Positions 47,896 through 58,846 of a DNA stretch of 64,000 nucleotides are shown here, in pieces; the stretch's first letter is position 1, and the number at the start of each line of letters is the position of its first letter. The notes beneath the pieces are model-generated. The model saw only the letters and a program-made list of their open reading frames with translations, was not told the DNA's origin and ran no database searches. The stretch is taken from NCBI GenBank assembly GCA_009363875.1, contig CM018683.1, forward strand, positions 39,330,804 through 39,394,803. Direction: 5' to 3'. Source of the DNA: Mikania micrantha. Taxonomy: Eukaryota > Streptophyta > Magnoliopsida > Asterales > Asteraceae. A program made the translations under genes and the position numbers.

Positions 47896-48441
47896 CTATT
47901 GTGTAGTTGTATGGACTTCATGGTTGTAGAGCTCACTCAAGAGATGATAGAATATAGCAATCCGGTCATCCAAAGACTTATTACCCACGCACATGAAACT
48001 GTTGAACTCTTTCTTCAAGGCTTTAGATTTGATGCTTTTCAATGCATCATTCCTCTGATATCTTTGTTGCAAAGCATCCCACAGTGATTTGGAAAAAGTG
48101 AACTGTCTGAATTGATGAAATATGTTTGTAGCAATAGACTGAGACAATATTGCACATGCCTTCTTCTCAAAATTATACAACTTCCTCTGAGGCTCAGTCA
48201 TCCGTGTGAGAAGCATAGGTGAACCATCCTCACTAAGTGGTCTGAAATATCCACCCTCAATCATCATCCAAAGATTGGTATCCACTCTATTAATGTGGAT
48301 CTCAAATCGATACTTCCAGTGTGGATAATCATATAAGGAAAGTAACTTTGGAGCTTTGTTTGAATTCCCGGTCTCTGTCTCAGTAAGCAGCAGGTTCTGA
48401 ATTCTGTTGTTCTGATTTGCCATCAATGCAAGTTCTTCCAT
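47896..48441 (-). CDS. gag: E8-A1 Gag, N-terminal domain
   Basis: The start is taken at ATG 48441 (MEELALMANQ); an upstream non-ATG extension to 48468 exists. SNKAPKLLSLYDYPHWKYRF, VDTNLWMMIEGGYFRPLSED, MTEPQRKLYNFEKKACAILS, KSLWDALQQRYQRNDALKSI: a copia capsid-like DUF4219/UBN2-type gag. Stop at 47896. 47554-47895 is the stopped continuation (PPKWESFLMVLK, NDFIQKLKEQEI). Confidence 0.85.
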   Translation of the reverse strand: MEELALMANQNNRIQNLLLTETETGNSNKAPKLLSLYDYPHWKYRFEIHINRVDTNLWMMIEGGYFRPLSEDGSPMLLTRMTEPQRKLYNFEKKACAILSQSIATNIFHQFRQFTFSKSLWDALQQRYQRNDALKSIKSKALKKEFNSFMCVGNKSLDDRIAIFYHLLSELYNHEVHTTTQ

Positions 48442-48950
48442 TTGGTCAAGAGTAAACTGATCCAACACTTCAAAAATTTTGCTAAATCTAATTGCCGAAT
48501 GAAGTCACAACAGCCGAAGTCGAGGACCGAATGAGTCCGAATGAGCTGAGTAGACCGAATGACTCTTCTGATGCGAATGAGGAGACAGCCGAATGAGGGG
48601 CTATTCACACAAACTCTTGAACTGAATGAGACCTATTCGGCTGAGTGACCTATTCGCATAATGGCTATTCGCCCAATCGACTCATTCGCATAAACTGGGG
48701 TTTTCAGCATCAAAAATTTCGATATCTCGGGATTTTGATCGAATCTAACCACCAAATTTGATATGCAACCTCAGGACAATATCCCTATGCGTTAGGAATG
48801 CAATAAGGACCAAAACAACCTGAAAAACCCATGATTTTCTAATGAAACAGTAACTTGGAGACTAAGAAACTCTGAGTCTTCGAAAATCTCGAATCAACAA
48901 TCTAAAATATGATGATTTGAATTGAAAATCGAGCAGAATCAAGACCCAAA
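48442..48950 (-). other. E8-A1 untranslated leader with CGAATG tract
   Basis: Runs from the PBS to the gag ATG. A dense run of CGAATGA, GCCGAAT and ATTCGC sites occupies 48490-48690. The remainder (48700-48950) is unique sequence shared with the E4 leader. The ORF 48423-48608 on this strand is not a gene. Confidence 0.7.
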
Positions 48951-48962
48951 GCTCTGATACCA
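48951..48962 (-). promoter_or_regulatory. E8-A1 primer binding site
   Basis: The minus strand reads TGGTATCAGAGC, 3 bp after the LTR end at 48966. Confidence 0.9.
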
Positions 48963-48965
48963 CTT

Positions 48966-49541
48966 TGTAGGACCTAAGAAACCCTCGGAAACAACTCGAT
49001 TCCTTGAGGAATCTGCTCTTCAGGCCCTTGAATTGTTGGGAATCCTATTCAAAGATTTTCCAATCGAAATCACCAAGCCCTGTGGCAATCCGATGATGCG
49101 GAATCAACGTTTTGATCGAAATCGAAGCATCACGGGGTAAGAAACGAACTTGGACTGGAAGAGGTGGCTCAAAACCCTAGGGGAATGACTTGGAGTGCTC
49201 GGGGGTCAGAGGAATGATGTAAAAGTTACTGAAACATTCTGTTTACAGTCCTATATATAGACTGAGCTCATTCGGCCGAATGAGTGGTGCGAAGCACTCA
49301 TTCGGGCGAAAGGCTCAGCCATTCGCTAGGCGTTCATTCGTGCGAAAGAATTCATTCATAGGAACCATTCGCACGAATGGGTCTGTAACATAGTCAAAGT
49401 CAAAGTCAAACATAGTTAAACATATTAAACTCAACTAAACATATACGACCAATACAGAAAAGTCAATTTCATTACTAATATGAACTTTACACCATCAAAG
49501 ACATACAAAATACAGAACTAAGGACATTACATGCACCAACA
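48966..49541 (-). repeat. E8-A1 LTR (576 bp)
   Basis: Starts TGTTGGTGCATG at 49541 and ends CCTACA at 48966 on the minus strand. Same LTR family as 23127-23734. No PPT is seen on its upstream side: it abuts extra-ORF sequence directly. Confidence 0.88.
49252..49304 (-). promoter_or_regulatory. E8-A1 LTR promoter: TTCG hairpin and TATA
   Basis: The TATA box TATATA is at 49252-49259. Upstream on the minus strand come the 14-bp palindrome CATTCGGCCGAATG (49269-49282) and an overlapping 10-bp inverted repeat CGAATGAGTG/CACTCATTCG with an 8-base loop (49277-49304). E6 and A3 have the same arrangement. Confidence 0.6.
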
Positions 49542-50456
49542 CATCTCCTTCAGCAGTTGTAGTAATATCATAATCATGAATTGTTTTCTGAAGTGGTTCA
49601 GAGTGATGAGAAGAAGAACTAGCCACACCCCTAAATTGTGAAGCAATAGATTATGATTCATTAGCAACGTGATTTACTGGCTTAGTTTCCAGAATGTGTT
49701 CATCTAGATGAGTTTGTTGATCAGCAACAGGTGAATCAGCATGAAACCAAGCGTTATCAACCGGTTCTTGAAATTGTTCATCAACAATATGACCAAATAA
49801 TGGAGTATCTGCAGTATTAGCCCCCCTCTTTGGTCTATAATCAGCAAAGATTCTTTTGTTCACACAGTAATCTTGATTATTGGACCAGATTTGGTCAACT
49901 GTGGTACAAATGATCAAAAATCATTGTAAGAAATCTTGGATACTAACTCACTGATATTGAAAGGTTTATTCAATACCAATGCAGCAATAAGACATTGGAA
50001 AGGTCTTAAGAATGTATCAATCCCAGACTTCCTGTTAGACATGCACATAATCACTACATAAAACAAGTTTCTCCATTGTCCATAAAGATGCTTCTTTATC
50101 AGCTGAGAAGCAGTAATATCTCCATTATAGCCCATCTGACTAAATACTCCACAAATCAGATCATTAGAAACTGTCAACAAATCATCTTACATAGTGTAGT
50201 TCTAAGATCTTCTATTGAAAACAATATCAACAGATCACTAATCTTAGATTTGAGAACAGGTGGCTCAGCAGCACAATCGAAACCAACATTGTCACAGAAA
50301 GAAGTGATATGATGCATGATAATCACTGGATTGGCTGAAATAGCATGAGATATTTTGGAACGCTTCTGAAAAGAAATCATGTGACGAAATAAAGAAGCTT
50401 CCTTCAATTCCTTATCCATCAAAGCAATCACATTATGCTTGTCATTATATAATCAT
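49542..50456 (-). pseudogene. E8-A1 extra ORF, truncated to its N-terminal domain
   Basis: Three open frames follow each other: 50431-50174 (KEASLFRHMISFQKRSKISH, AISANP, HHITSFCDNVGFD), 50180-49914 (QMGYNGDITASQLIKKHLYG, ALVLNKPFNIS) and 49917-49651 (DYRPKRGANTADT). They match the N-terminal domain of E1 and E6. The coiled coil and C-terminal domain are missing: the ORF is cut at the LTR start 49541. The ATG at 50456 lies 1 nt after a candidate acceptor. The third protein family member in the window. Confidence 0.65.
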
Positions 50457-50485
50457 CCTGAAAGAAGAAAAATAAAATGAGAATC
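50457..50485 (-). promoter_or_regulatory. Candidate 3' splice site before the E8-A1 extra ORF
   Basis: The minus strand reads TTTATTTTTCTTCTTTCAG and then GATG. The AG is at 50459-50458. Matches the position found in E1 and E6. Confidence 0.55.
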
Positions 50486-50554
50486 AAAGGAAGTTAATGA
50501 AATTTTTAAACATTTAAAAAAATCCAAAAATTTTCGAAGTATACAAACTATCGA

Positions 50555-50775
50555 TACTATCAGTATCGATAATAATATCGATACACTGATAAAATACAAA
50601 CACTTAGAAAATATGAATAAATTCATCGATATTAATAATATCGATATTAGTATCGATATTAATAATATCGATATATTCATATCAATGTTCAGTTTAAAAG
50701 TCTGACACTTAAAATTTTTTTGAAAACATTCATCGTTACTATTAGTATCGATGCGGCAGTGTTCATCAATACTAA
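50555..50775 (-). repeat. ATCGAT palindrome cluster 1 (A1)
   Basis: At least eight ATCGAT or ATCGATA sites, many inside GATATTAATAATATCGATATT-like inverted repeats, plus degraded copies around 50740-50790. Could fold into stable hairpins on either strand. The A3 copy is at 63165-63390. Confidence 0.75.
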
Positions 50776-51129
50776 TAGTATTGATGTAAGAACAACTTCA
50801 AAAATTAAAAAAATTCCAGATTTTTTAATCATCAAAATTCGAAATAAAAACATGTAGATCGAAAACAGATAACATCGTTTAGGTTATCTACACAAAAAGC
50901 CCTTTGAGTCAACCATTAATTTGATCTATTTTAATGAATCAAAACTCAATATTATAAGTCATTTAATCACAATGTGTGTACAGTTAAAAATTGCATTATT
51001 ACCGGCCATTTTAATCAAAATGTAATGAATGAACTAATATGAATCCACAACAAGCAAAAATTTGCACAACAATCAAAATCGATGGAAGAACAATCTGTTT
51101 TCTCTCTGGTGGTATCGTCAATGCAAATG

Positions 51130-51245
51130 TTGATATTAGTAATATCAATATTATATATAGTATAAATTTAACATCGATATTAGTAATATCGACAACACCT
51201 TTTGTGATATTAACAAATATTGATATTAACAATATCGATCTTAAA
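51130..51245 (-). repeat. ATCGAT palindrome cluster 2 (A1)
   Basis: GATATTAGTAATATC, CATCGATATTAGTAATATCG, TGATATTAACAATATCGATC in succession. The A2 copy at 56475-56580 is altered by small indels; the A3 copy is at 63742-63855. Confidence 0.7.
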
Positions 51246-52366
51246 AACTTTTCAAAAATAACTTATGTTTGGATTTTCTAGAAAAAATTTCAAATCAGAT
51301 ATCAAAAACACCTTTGTGAAAAATTAAGAAACACACATTTGAAAGGTGAAATGTAAAATATTTTTAAAAATTTAAACTGATAAAATCTATAAAAGAAAAT
51401 CTTTTTGGATTTTTATAAAATCTTTGAAAAGATCCAAATGAAATCATATTCAACTTATTATCATTAAAATTTTTTAACATAATATATATGAATAAAATCA
51501 TATCAATTTATGTACTCAAAACATATAAGTAACATAATTAAATTATGAACAATTAAAAAGTTGATTATTCAGATAAACTTAAAATACTACAACTTAAATT
51601 TAATGCCAAGAATTATTATTATAAATTTAAATAATAAATTTGAATGAGTCTCATACTTAAATAGATATTAACCTATTCAACCTCAGAATTTATTGAGGAT
51701 AAAATATATACTGCCATTGATCTTTTCACATATGCAATAAATTAATGGAATGAAATTTCTTATTTTGATCAAACTTAATAGATTAATAATTTATTAGTAT
51801 GCGCTAGTGAGAACATGTCTGTGTGAAACACACAACAAAGAGTCACTATGCATGTAAAAAAATAAATGCTATGAATTTCCAGATCTATATTGACATATAA
51901 CAGAGGAAATTCAATATGTGTATTAAAAGATCAATGATAGCATTATATGTATATATATGAATCTACTCTCAATCCATTTTTGTTGAAACTCAGTTAGTGC
52001 AAATCAATTTTAAGATAGAGAACTCATTGATTCATTGAAAATTTTGAACAATTTACCTAGTATCATTGAAAGTAAAATATTTGAAGTTTATCTTTAAATT
52101 CTAATTCAATCATTCAATTCAAGTAAATGTTACTTCTATGATTTAATACATCAACTAAATATAATTAAATTTATATGCAAAAATTTTAACAAATGAAAAT
52201 GTTAACCATTAAAAAATATTAAATCAAATAAGTCAAAATTCTATCATTTTTCATAAATCTTGGATTCAATTTTCAAGATTTTAAAATTCTAACAAATAAC
52301 AAAATATGAAAGTTTAAAAAAAATAAAAATAAAAACAAACTTTCAAGTGTTATTTTTCAAAATATT

Positions 52367-52811
52367 TCAATCAAAATTGATCATCCCGAGACCTTCTACA
52401 AGAGAAATAAACCGAGTTGAATCAAAAGCTTTTGTAAAAATGTCTGCAATGTTGTCAACAGTATTAATTTTCAAAAGTTGTATTACCCTTTTCTCTGCAC
52501 AATCTCGAATAAAATGATGACGAATATCAATGTGTTTTCTTTTTTTATATGAAACATGATTTTCATTAATGGCTATTGTTGTTGTATTATCAACAAATAT
52601 AGGAGTTGTAGTATATTTTAAACCGTAATCTTGCATTTGTTGTTGAATCCACAAAACTTGTGAACAACAACTTCAAGCAGCAACATAATCAGCCTCACAT
52701 GTAGAGATGGCTACAGTAAGTTGCTTATTACATTTTCAGGTTACCAGTTTATTACCAAAAAATTGACAACCTCCTGTTGTTGACTTTCTGTCAAGATTAC
52801 AGCCACCATAG
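52367..52811 (-). CDS. E8 RNase H (between A1 and A2)
   Basis: The open frame is 52654-52367 (95 codons): WIQQQMQDYGLKYTTTPIFV, DNTTTIAINENHVSYKKRKH, IDIRHHFIRDCAEKRVIQLL, ADIFTKAFDSTRFISL. 52655-52811 is the stopped start, with SDYGGCNLDRKSTTGGCQFF and TCEADYVAA (the family has SEAEY). Copia RNase H. Confidence 0.83.
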
Positions 52812-53015
52812 TCAGAGTCTGAAAAAAATAAAATACATGCTGTCATCATAAGGGTACCATAGTCCAAGACTTGGGTTTACCTTTAAATAGCGAAAAATTT
52901 GTTTCACAGCCTTAATATGTGATTCTTTAGGCTTTGCCTGAAATCTAGAACACAAACAAACTGCAAACATGATGTCAGGTCGGGATGCAGTTAAATACAT
53001 TAAGGAACCAATCAT
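52812..53015 (-). CDS. E8-A2 reverse transcriptase C-terminus
   Basis: 67 codons: MIGSLMYLTASRPDIMFAVC, LCSRFQAKPKESHIKAVKQI, FRYLKVNPSLGLWYPYDDS. The thumb/connection block before RNase H. In A1 the same block is cut at 45647 by the fusion to E6. Confidence 0.83.
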   Translation of the reverse strand: MIGSLMYLTASRPDIMFAVCLCSRFQAKPKESHIKAVKQIFRYLKVNPSLGLWYPYDDSMYFIFFRL

Positions 53016-53507
53016 TGAACGATATAGATGTTGATCAACATCAATACCATTCTCATCGTTCCTAAATTATGATGAGTACTAATAGGAGTAGAAATTGATG
53101 TACAATCATTCATCTTGAACTTGTTCAAGATGTCATGTACATATTTACTCTGATGTATGAATAAGCCATCCTTCTTCTGATCTACTTGAATTCCCAAAAA
53201 GAAAGCTAATTCTCCTGTTGCACTCAATTCAAACTTCTGCTTCATACCTATTTAAAAATCCTTGCATAATTGTTCATTTGTAGCTCCAAAGATAATATCA
53301 TCCACATATATCTGGACAACCAAAATGGCATCATCCTTCTTCAAGATAAACAGAGTACTATCAGTCTTCCCCTTGAAAAACCACTGTCCAACAGATGTGT
53401 AGACAAAATCTCATACTATGCCCTAGGTGGTTGATGTAATCCATACAAAGCCTTATCCAAACCATAACACTTATTAAGATTATTTGGATCTTCAAACCCA
53501 GATGGTT
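53012..53507 (-). pseudogene. E8-A2 reverse transcriptase, YVDD and following segment
   Basis: Copy of 45741-46236 with offset 7271, including the open frame 53012-53245. Same frameshift after STPIS and same cut by the gypsy LTR at 53508. Confidence 0.82.
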
Positions 53508-54376
53508 TGTAACATCAGTGCCGAAAACATCACCGGAACAGTGATCTACACATTAACTCAGGTACAAACTATGTGAACTATTGTATGCTATTAAAATTGT
53601 GACGCTTGACACTAAACTATTATGCAATTGTTTCTATAATCTGATTAAATCTCACAGTTTAACAGTCAAAAACACATCAGACAATGCTGAACTGACACAC
53701 AAATGCTTGATTTAATGCTATTATGTACAAACGTATGTGAGGCTGAACAGAACAAAACAATAACTGACGTCGTTACAGGAATGCTAAATGGACGGATTAT
53801 TCGTAGAGGTGACGATCTGTACGAATACATCTGAAAGTTTAACGTTCTGATTGATGCCAAGAATTAGAAAACCACATTGAAAACTGTAGTTATCATCGTA
53901 TTCGTACGGATGACGATTCGAACGAATACGCGCGACAACTATACAATTCGATTTAAACTGTAATTCAAACGTTTTCAAAGAATTTATTTAAACTCTATCC
54001 TTAAAACCGAGACATTCGTCACGAAAACGAATCAAAAACGACACGTTTACGCGAAACCTAGTGGAACCGAACAAACCCGAATGAAACCTGATAACTTGAA
54101 GCCATTTATTATTGCATTTAATGCCATAAACCTCCCCACCAACCAGCTACCATCACCAAACTCGGCCCTCTCTCTCTCTAGACTCTCTCTCTAGAAACCA
54201 AGCTCTATCTCTTCCATTTCTTCACCGATTCGAGTGTTTTTGGTGCCTAAACGACCACCACATCACGTAGATCATAGAAGTACAAAGGATCTGAGTTTTT
54301 GTCCAACAAAGTCGAGGTAAAAACCCATATTTGTGGAGATTTTAGGGTTTTGAAAACCCTATTTCGAACGCACCAT
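53508..54376 (+). repeat. Gypsy LTR fragment trapped in E8-A2
   Basis: Copy of 46237-47105. Its presence in all units at the same place shows it was there before the array expanded. Confidence 0.85.
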
Positions 54377-54452
54377 TTGGTGAACTAGCTTGAGCAGGAG
54401 TGTCAATTGGTACCAATTTTGTCTCTGGATTAGCAGCTGATGATCTTTGGTT

Positions 54453-54824
54453 CTAGAAAGGATTGTGATTACCCATCTTCTTAGGCTTGTTGCATTGTCT
54501 TGCAAAATGACGTTTATCCCCACAGTTGTAGGAAGTAACAGATGACATATTAAATCCAAACTTTGAGTCTTTATTCAGATTGATGTCTTTCCCAGTTCTT
54601 CTGACAAAGTCTTTTGCTCTTCTAACTGTACTTGCAAGAGCCCACATAATGTCAATCTTTTCCATATCATCAGGATCAATCTGAGAGTAGTCTTCATTTG
54701 TCAAATGTGGATTACCAATCTGCCCAGCTAACAGTCCATCATAAGAACTCCCAAGTGTAGACAACAGACCCATATGTTCTTTGGCAACCTCCACAGTTAC
54801 TTTGTCAAAGTTGTCTATCTTCAA
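54453..54824 (-). CDS. gag: E8-A2 Gag, middle segment and zinc knuckle
   Basis: Identical in translation to 47182-47553, including the first-Cys-to-Ser change. Confidence 0.82.
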   Translation of the reverse strand: MKIDNFDKVTVEVAKEHMGLLSTLGSSYDGLLAGQIGNPHLTNEDYSQIDPDDMEKIDIMWALASTVRRAKDFVRRTGKDINLNKDSKFGFNMSSVTSYNCGDKRHFARQCNKPKKMGNHNPF

Positions 54825-55166
54825 ATTTGTGACAGAATGACTCTCTTCCTTCTGAGATGTGGAAGTTGTAGTTGACTGACTGAAGTGTGTCTAGCCTGAA
54901 ACAAGAGCTTCTTTGGTCTATGAGACAAAAGTTGTCTTTAATGAAGCATGAGAAGAAGCTCTTTCCACAGTAGGAGTAGAGTAGTATAATGATGGATCTT
55001 GAACTTGAGCAACTCTCTTAGCTTTCCACTTGTTCTTTATCTCCTGTTCCTTCAGCTTCTGAATGAAATCATTAATGTCCATGTTAGCAATCATCTCACT
55101 CTATTTCAGAACCATCAAGAAGGATTCCCACTTGGGAGGTAGTGCATCAGCCAGACACTAGATCTT

Positions 55167-55712
55167 CTATTGTGTAGTTGTATGGACTTCATGGTTGTAG
55201 AGCTCACTCAAGAGATGATAGAATATAGCAATCCGGTCATCCAAAGACTTATTACCCACGCACATGAAACTGTTGAACTCTTTCTTCAAGGCTTTAGATT
55301 TGATGCTTTTCAATGCATCATTCCTCTGATATCTTTGTTGCAAAGCATCCCACAGTGATTTGGAAAAAGTGAACTGTCTGAATTGATGAAATATGTTTGT
55401 AGCAATAGACTGAGACAATATTGCACATGCCTTCTTCTCAAAATTATACAACTTCCTCTGAGGCTCAGTCATCCGTGTGAGAAGCATAGGTGAACCATCC
55501 TCACTAAGTGGTCTGAAATATCCACCCTCAATCATCATCCAAAGATTGGTATCCACTCTATTAATGTGGATCTCAAATCGATACTTCCAGTGTGGATAAT
55601 CATATAAGGAAAGTAACTTTGGAGCTTTGTTTGAATTCCCGGTCTCTGTCTCAGTAAGCAGCAGGTTCTGAATTCTGTTGTTCTGATTTGCCATCAATGC
55701 AAGTTCTTCCAT
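55167..55712 (-). CDS. gag: E8-A2 Gag, N-terminal domain
   Basis: Identical in translation to 47896-48441; start ATG 55712. Its leader continues to 56213, then the deletion removes the PBS and LTR, so this copy cannot be promoted from its own LTR. Confidence 0.83.
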   Translation of the reverse strand: MEELALMANQNNRIQNLLLTETETGNSNKAPKLLSLYDYPHWKYRFEIHINRVDTNLWMMIEGGYFRPLSEDGSPMLLTRMTEPQRKLYNFEKKACAILSQSIATNIFHQFRQFTFSKSLWDALQQRYQRNDALKSIKSKALKKEFNSFMCVGNKSLDDRIAIFYHLLSELYNHEVHTTTQ

Positions 55713-56213
55713 TTGGTCAAGAGTAAACTGATCCAACACTTCAAAAATTTTGCTAAATCTAATTGCCGAATGAAGTCACAACAGCCGAAGTCGAGGACCG
55801 AATGAGTCCGAATGAGCTGAGTAGACCGAATGACTCTTCTGATGCGAATGAGGAGACAGCCGAATGAGGGGCTATTCACACAAACTCTTGAACTGAATGA
55901 GACCTATTCGGCTGAGTGACCTATTCGCATAATGGCTATTCGCCCAATCGACTCATTCGCATAAACTGGGGTTTTCAGCATCAAAAATTTCGATATCTCG
56001 GGATTTTGATCGAATCTAACCACCAAATTTGATATGCAACCTCAGGACAATATCCCTATGCGTTAGGAATGCAATAAGGACCAAAACAACCTGAAAAACC
56101 CATGATTTTCTAATGAAACAGTAACTTGGAGACTAAGAAACTCTGAGTCTTCGAAAATCTCGAATCAACAATCTAAAATATGATGATTTGAATTGAAAAT
56201 CGAGCAGAATCAA

Positions 56214-57706
56214 GACGTTTAGGTTATCTACACAAAAAACCCTTTGAGTCAACCATTAATTTGGATCTATTTCATGAATCAAAACTCAATATTATAAGTC
56301 ATTTAATCACCAATGTGTGTACAGTTAAAAATTGCATTATTACCGGCCATTTTAATCATCAATGAAATGAATTGAACTAATATGAATCCACAAACCCAAA
56401 TGACTTTGCACAACAATCAAAATCGATGGAAGAACAATCTGTTTTCTCTCTGGTGGTATCGTCAATGCAAATGTTGATAGTAATATCAATATTATATATA
56501 GTATAATTAACATCGATATTAGTAATATCGACAACACCTTTTGTGATATTAACAAATCATTGATATTAAACAATATCGATCTTAAAAACTTTTCAAAAAT
56601 AACTTATGTTTGGATTTTCTAGAAAAAATTTACAAATCAGATATCAAAACACCTTTGTAAAAATTAAGAAACACACATTTGAAAGGTGAAATGTAAAATA
56701 TTTTTAAAAATTTAAACTGATAAAATCTATAAAAGAAAATCTTTTTGGATTTTTATAAAATCTTTGAAAAGATCCAAATGAAATCATATTCAACTTATTA
56801 TCATTAAAATTTTTTAACATAATATATATGAATAAAATCATATCAATATATGTACTCAAAACATATAAGTAACATAATTAAATTATGAACAATTAAAAAG
56901 TTGATTATTCAGATAAACTTAAAATACTACAACTTAAATTTAATGCCAAGAATTATTATTATAAATTTAAATAATAAATTTGAATGAGTCTCATACTTAA
57001 ATAGATATTAACCTATTCAACCTCAGAATTTATTGAGGATAAAATATATACTGCCATTGATCTTTTCACATATGCAATAAATTAATGGAATGAAATTTCT
57101 TATTTTGATCAAACTTAATAGATTAATAATTTATTAGTATGCGCTAGTGAGAACATGTCTGTGTGAAACACACAACAAAGAGTCACTATGCATGTAAAAA
57201 AATAAATGCTATGAATTTCCAGATCTATATTGACATATAACAGAGGAAATTCAATATGTGTATTAAAAGATCAATGATAGCATTATATGTATATATATGA
57301 ATCTACTCTCAATCCATTTTTGTTGAAACTCAGTTAGTGCAAATCAATTTTAAGATAGAGAACTCATTGATTCATTGAAAATTTTGAACAATTTACCTAG
57401 TATCATTGAAAGTAAAATATTTGAAGTTTATCTTTAAATTCTAATTCAATCATTCAATTCAAGTAAATGTTACTTCTATGATTTAATACATCAACTAAAT
57501 ATAATTAAATTTATATGCAAAAATTTTAACAAATGAAAATGTTAACCATTAAAAAATATTAAATCAAATAAGTCAAAATTCTATCATTTTTCATAAATCT
57601 TGGATTCAATTTTCAAGATTTTAAAATTCTAACAAATAACAAAATATGAAAGTTTAAAAAAAATAAAAATAAAAACAAACTTTCAAGTGTTATTTTTCAA
57701 AATATT
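56214..57706 (-). other. E8-A2 remainder of the pol-extra ORF interval, with deletion scar
   Basis: Matches A1 50877-52366. From 56216 to about 56700 there are many one- to four-base insertions or deletions compared with A1 and A3. From about 56700 onward it is essentially identical. AT-rich, no ORF of note. Confidence 0.7.
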
Positions 57707-58090
57707 TCAATCAAAATTGATCATCCCGAGACCTTCTACAAGAGAAATAAACCGAGTTGAATCAAAAGCTTTTGTAAAAATGTCTGCAATGTTGTCAACA
57801 GTATTAATTTTCAAAAGTTGTATTACCCTTTTCTCTGCACAATCTCGAATAAAATGATGACGAATATCAATGTGTTTTCTTTTTTTATATGAAACATGAT
57901 TTTCATTAATGGCTATTGTTGTTGTATTATCAACAAATATAGGAGTTGTAGTATATTTTAAACCGTAATCTTGCATTTGTTGTTGAATCCACAAAACTTG
58001 TGAACAACAACTTCAAGCAGCAACATAATCAGCCTCACATGTAGAGATGGCTACAGTAAGTTGCTTATTACATTTTCAGGTTACCAGTTA
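57707..58090 (-). CDS. E8 RNase H (between A2 and A3)
   Basis: The open frame 57994-57707 is identical in translation to 52654-52367. Upstream part again stopped. Homopolymer-length differences from the A1/A2 copy occur at about 58088-58100. Confidence 0.82.
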
Positions 58091-58354
58091 TTACCAAAAA
58101 TTGACAACCTCCTGTTGTTGACTTTCTGTCAAGATTACAGCCACCATAGTCAGAGTCTGAAAAAAAATAAAATACATGCTGTCATCATAAGGGTACCATA
58201 GTCCAAGACTTGGGTTTACCTTTAAATAGCGAAAAATTTGTTTCACAGCCTTAATATGTGATTCTTTAGGCTTTGCCTGAAATCTAGAACACAAACAAAC
58301 TGCAAACATGATGTCAGGTCGGGATGCAGTTAAATACATTAAGGAACCAATCAT
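58091..58354 (-). CDS. E8-A3 reverse transcriptase C-terminus and RNase H start
   Basis: 87 codons: the same block as 52812-53015, but one base more in an A run near 58165 keeps the frame open into TLTMVAVILTESQQQEVVNF, which is RNase H sequence in a shifted frame. Confidence 0.75.
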   Translation of the reverse strand: MIGSLMYLTASRPDIMFAVCLCSRFQAKPKESHIKAVKQIFRYLKVNPSLGLWYPYDDSMYFIFFQTLTMVAVILTESQQQEVVNFW

Positions 58355-58846
58355 TGAACGATATAGATGTTGATCAACATCAATACCATTCTCATCGTTC
58401 CTAAATTATGATGAGTACTAATAGGAGTAGAAATTGATGTACAATCATTCATCTTGAACTTGTTCAAGATGTCATGTACATATTTACTCTGATGTATGAA
58501 TAAGCCATCCTTCTTCTGATCTACTTGAATTCCCAAAAAGAAAGCTAATTCTCCTGTTGCACTCAATTCAAACTTCTGCTTCATACCTATTTAAAAATCC
58601 TTGCATAATTGTTCATTTGTAGCTCCAAAGATAATATCATCCACATATATCTGGACAACCAAAATGGCATCATCCTTCTTCAAGATAAACAGAGTACTAT
58701 CAGTCTTCCCCTTGAAAAACCACTGTCCAACAGATGTGTAGACAAAATCTCATACTATGCCCTAGGTGGTTGATGTAATCCATACAAAGCCTTATCCAAA
58801 CCATAACACTTATTAAGATTATTTGGATCTTCAAACCCAGATGGTT
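58351..58846 (-). pseudogene. E8-A3 reverse transcriptase, YVDD and following segment
   Basis: Copy of 45741-46236, including the open frame 58351-58584 and intact YVDD. Confidence 0.82.

Larger units (their letters stand above)
50460..52366 (-). other. E8-A1 pol-extra ORF interval (AT-rich)
   Basis: About 1.9 kb, very AT-rich, with no credible ORF (the frames at 50453-50680 and 51011-51281 read repeats). Holds two clusters of TATCGATA-type palindromes (50555-50700 and 51130-51245). In A2 only the distal part remains (56214-57706). Confidence 0.65.
45647..52921 (-). mobile_element. E8 unit A1 of a tandem copia array (7271-bp period)
   Basis: Minus-strand order, reading down: RNase H, pol-extra ORF interval, truncated extra ORF, LTR, PBS, leader, gag, gypsy LTR fragment, RT. 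It is repeated with offset 7271 in A2 (less 1.93 kb) and 12610 in A3. The period equals one LTR plus one internal region, as in tandem arrays formed by recombination between LTRs or RTs. At 45647 it is fused to E6; both sides share TGTGATTCTTTAGG or TGTG at the join. Confidence 0.85.
52922..58260 (-). mobile_element. E8 unit A2 (5339-bp period, LTR and extra ORF deleted)
   Basis: Apparently identical to A1 from 52922 to about 56213. At 56214 it jumps to sequence matching A1 50877, removing PBS, LTR and extra ORF (about 1.93 kb). The breakpoint shares only the base C. The next 500 bp carry many small indels relative to A1, then identity resumes. Confidence 0.85.

Noticed and set aside
53666..53978. 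64-codon ORF pairs repeated in A1, A2 and A3
   Set aside because: They lie in the trapped gypsy LTR fragment and are identical only because the array is recent.
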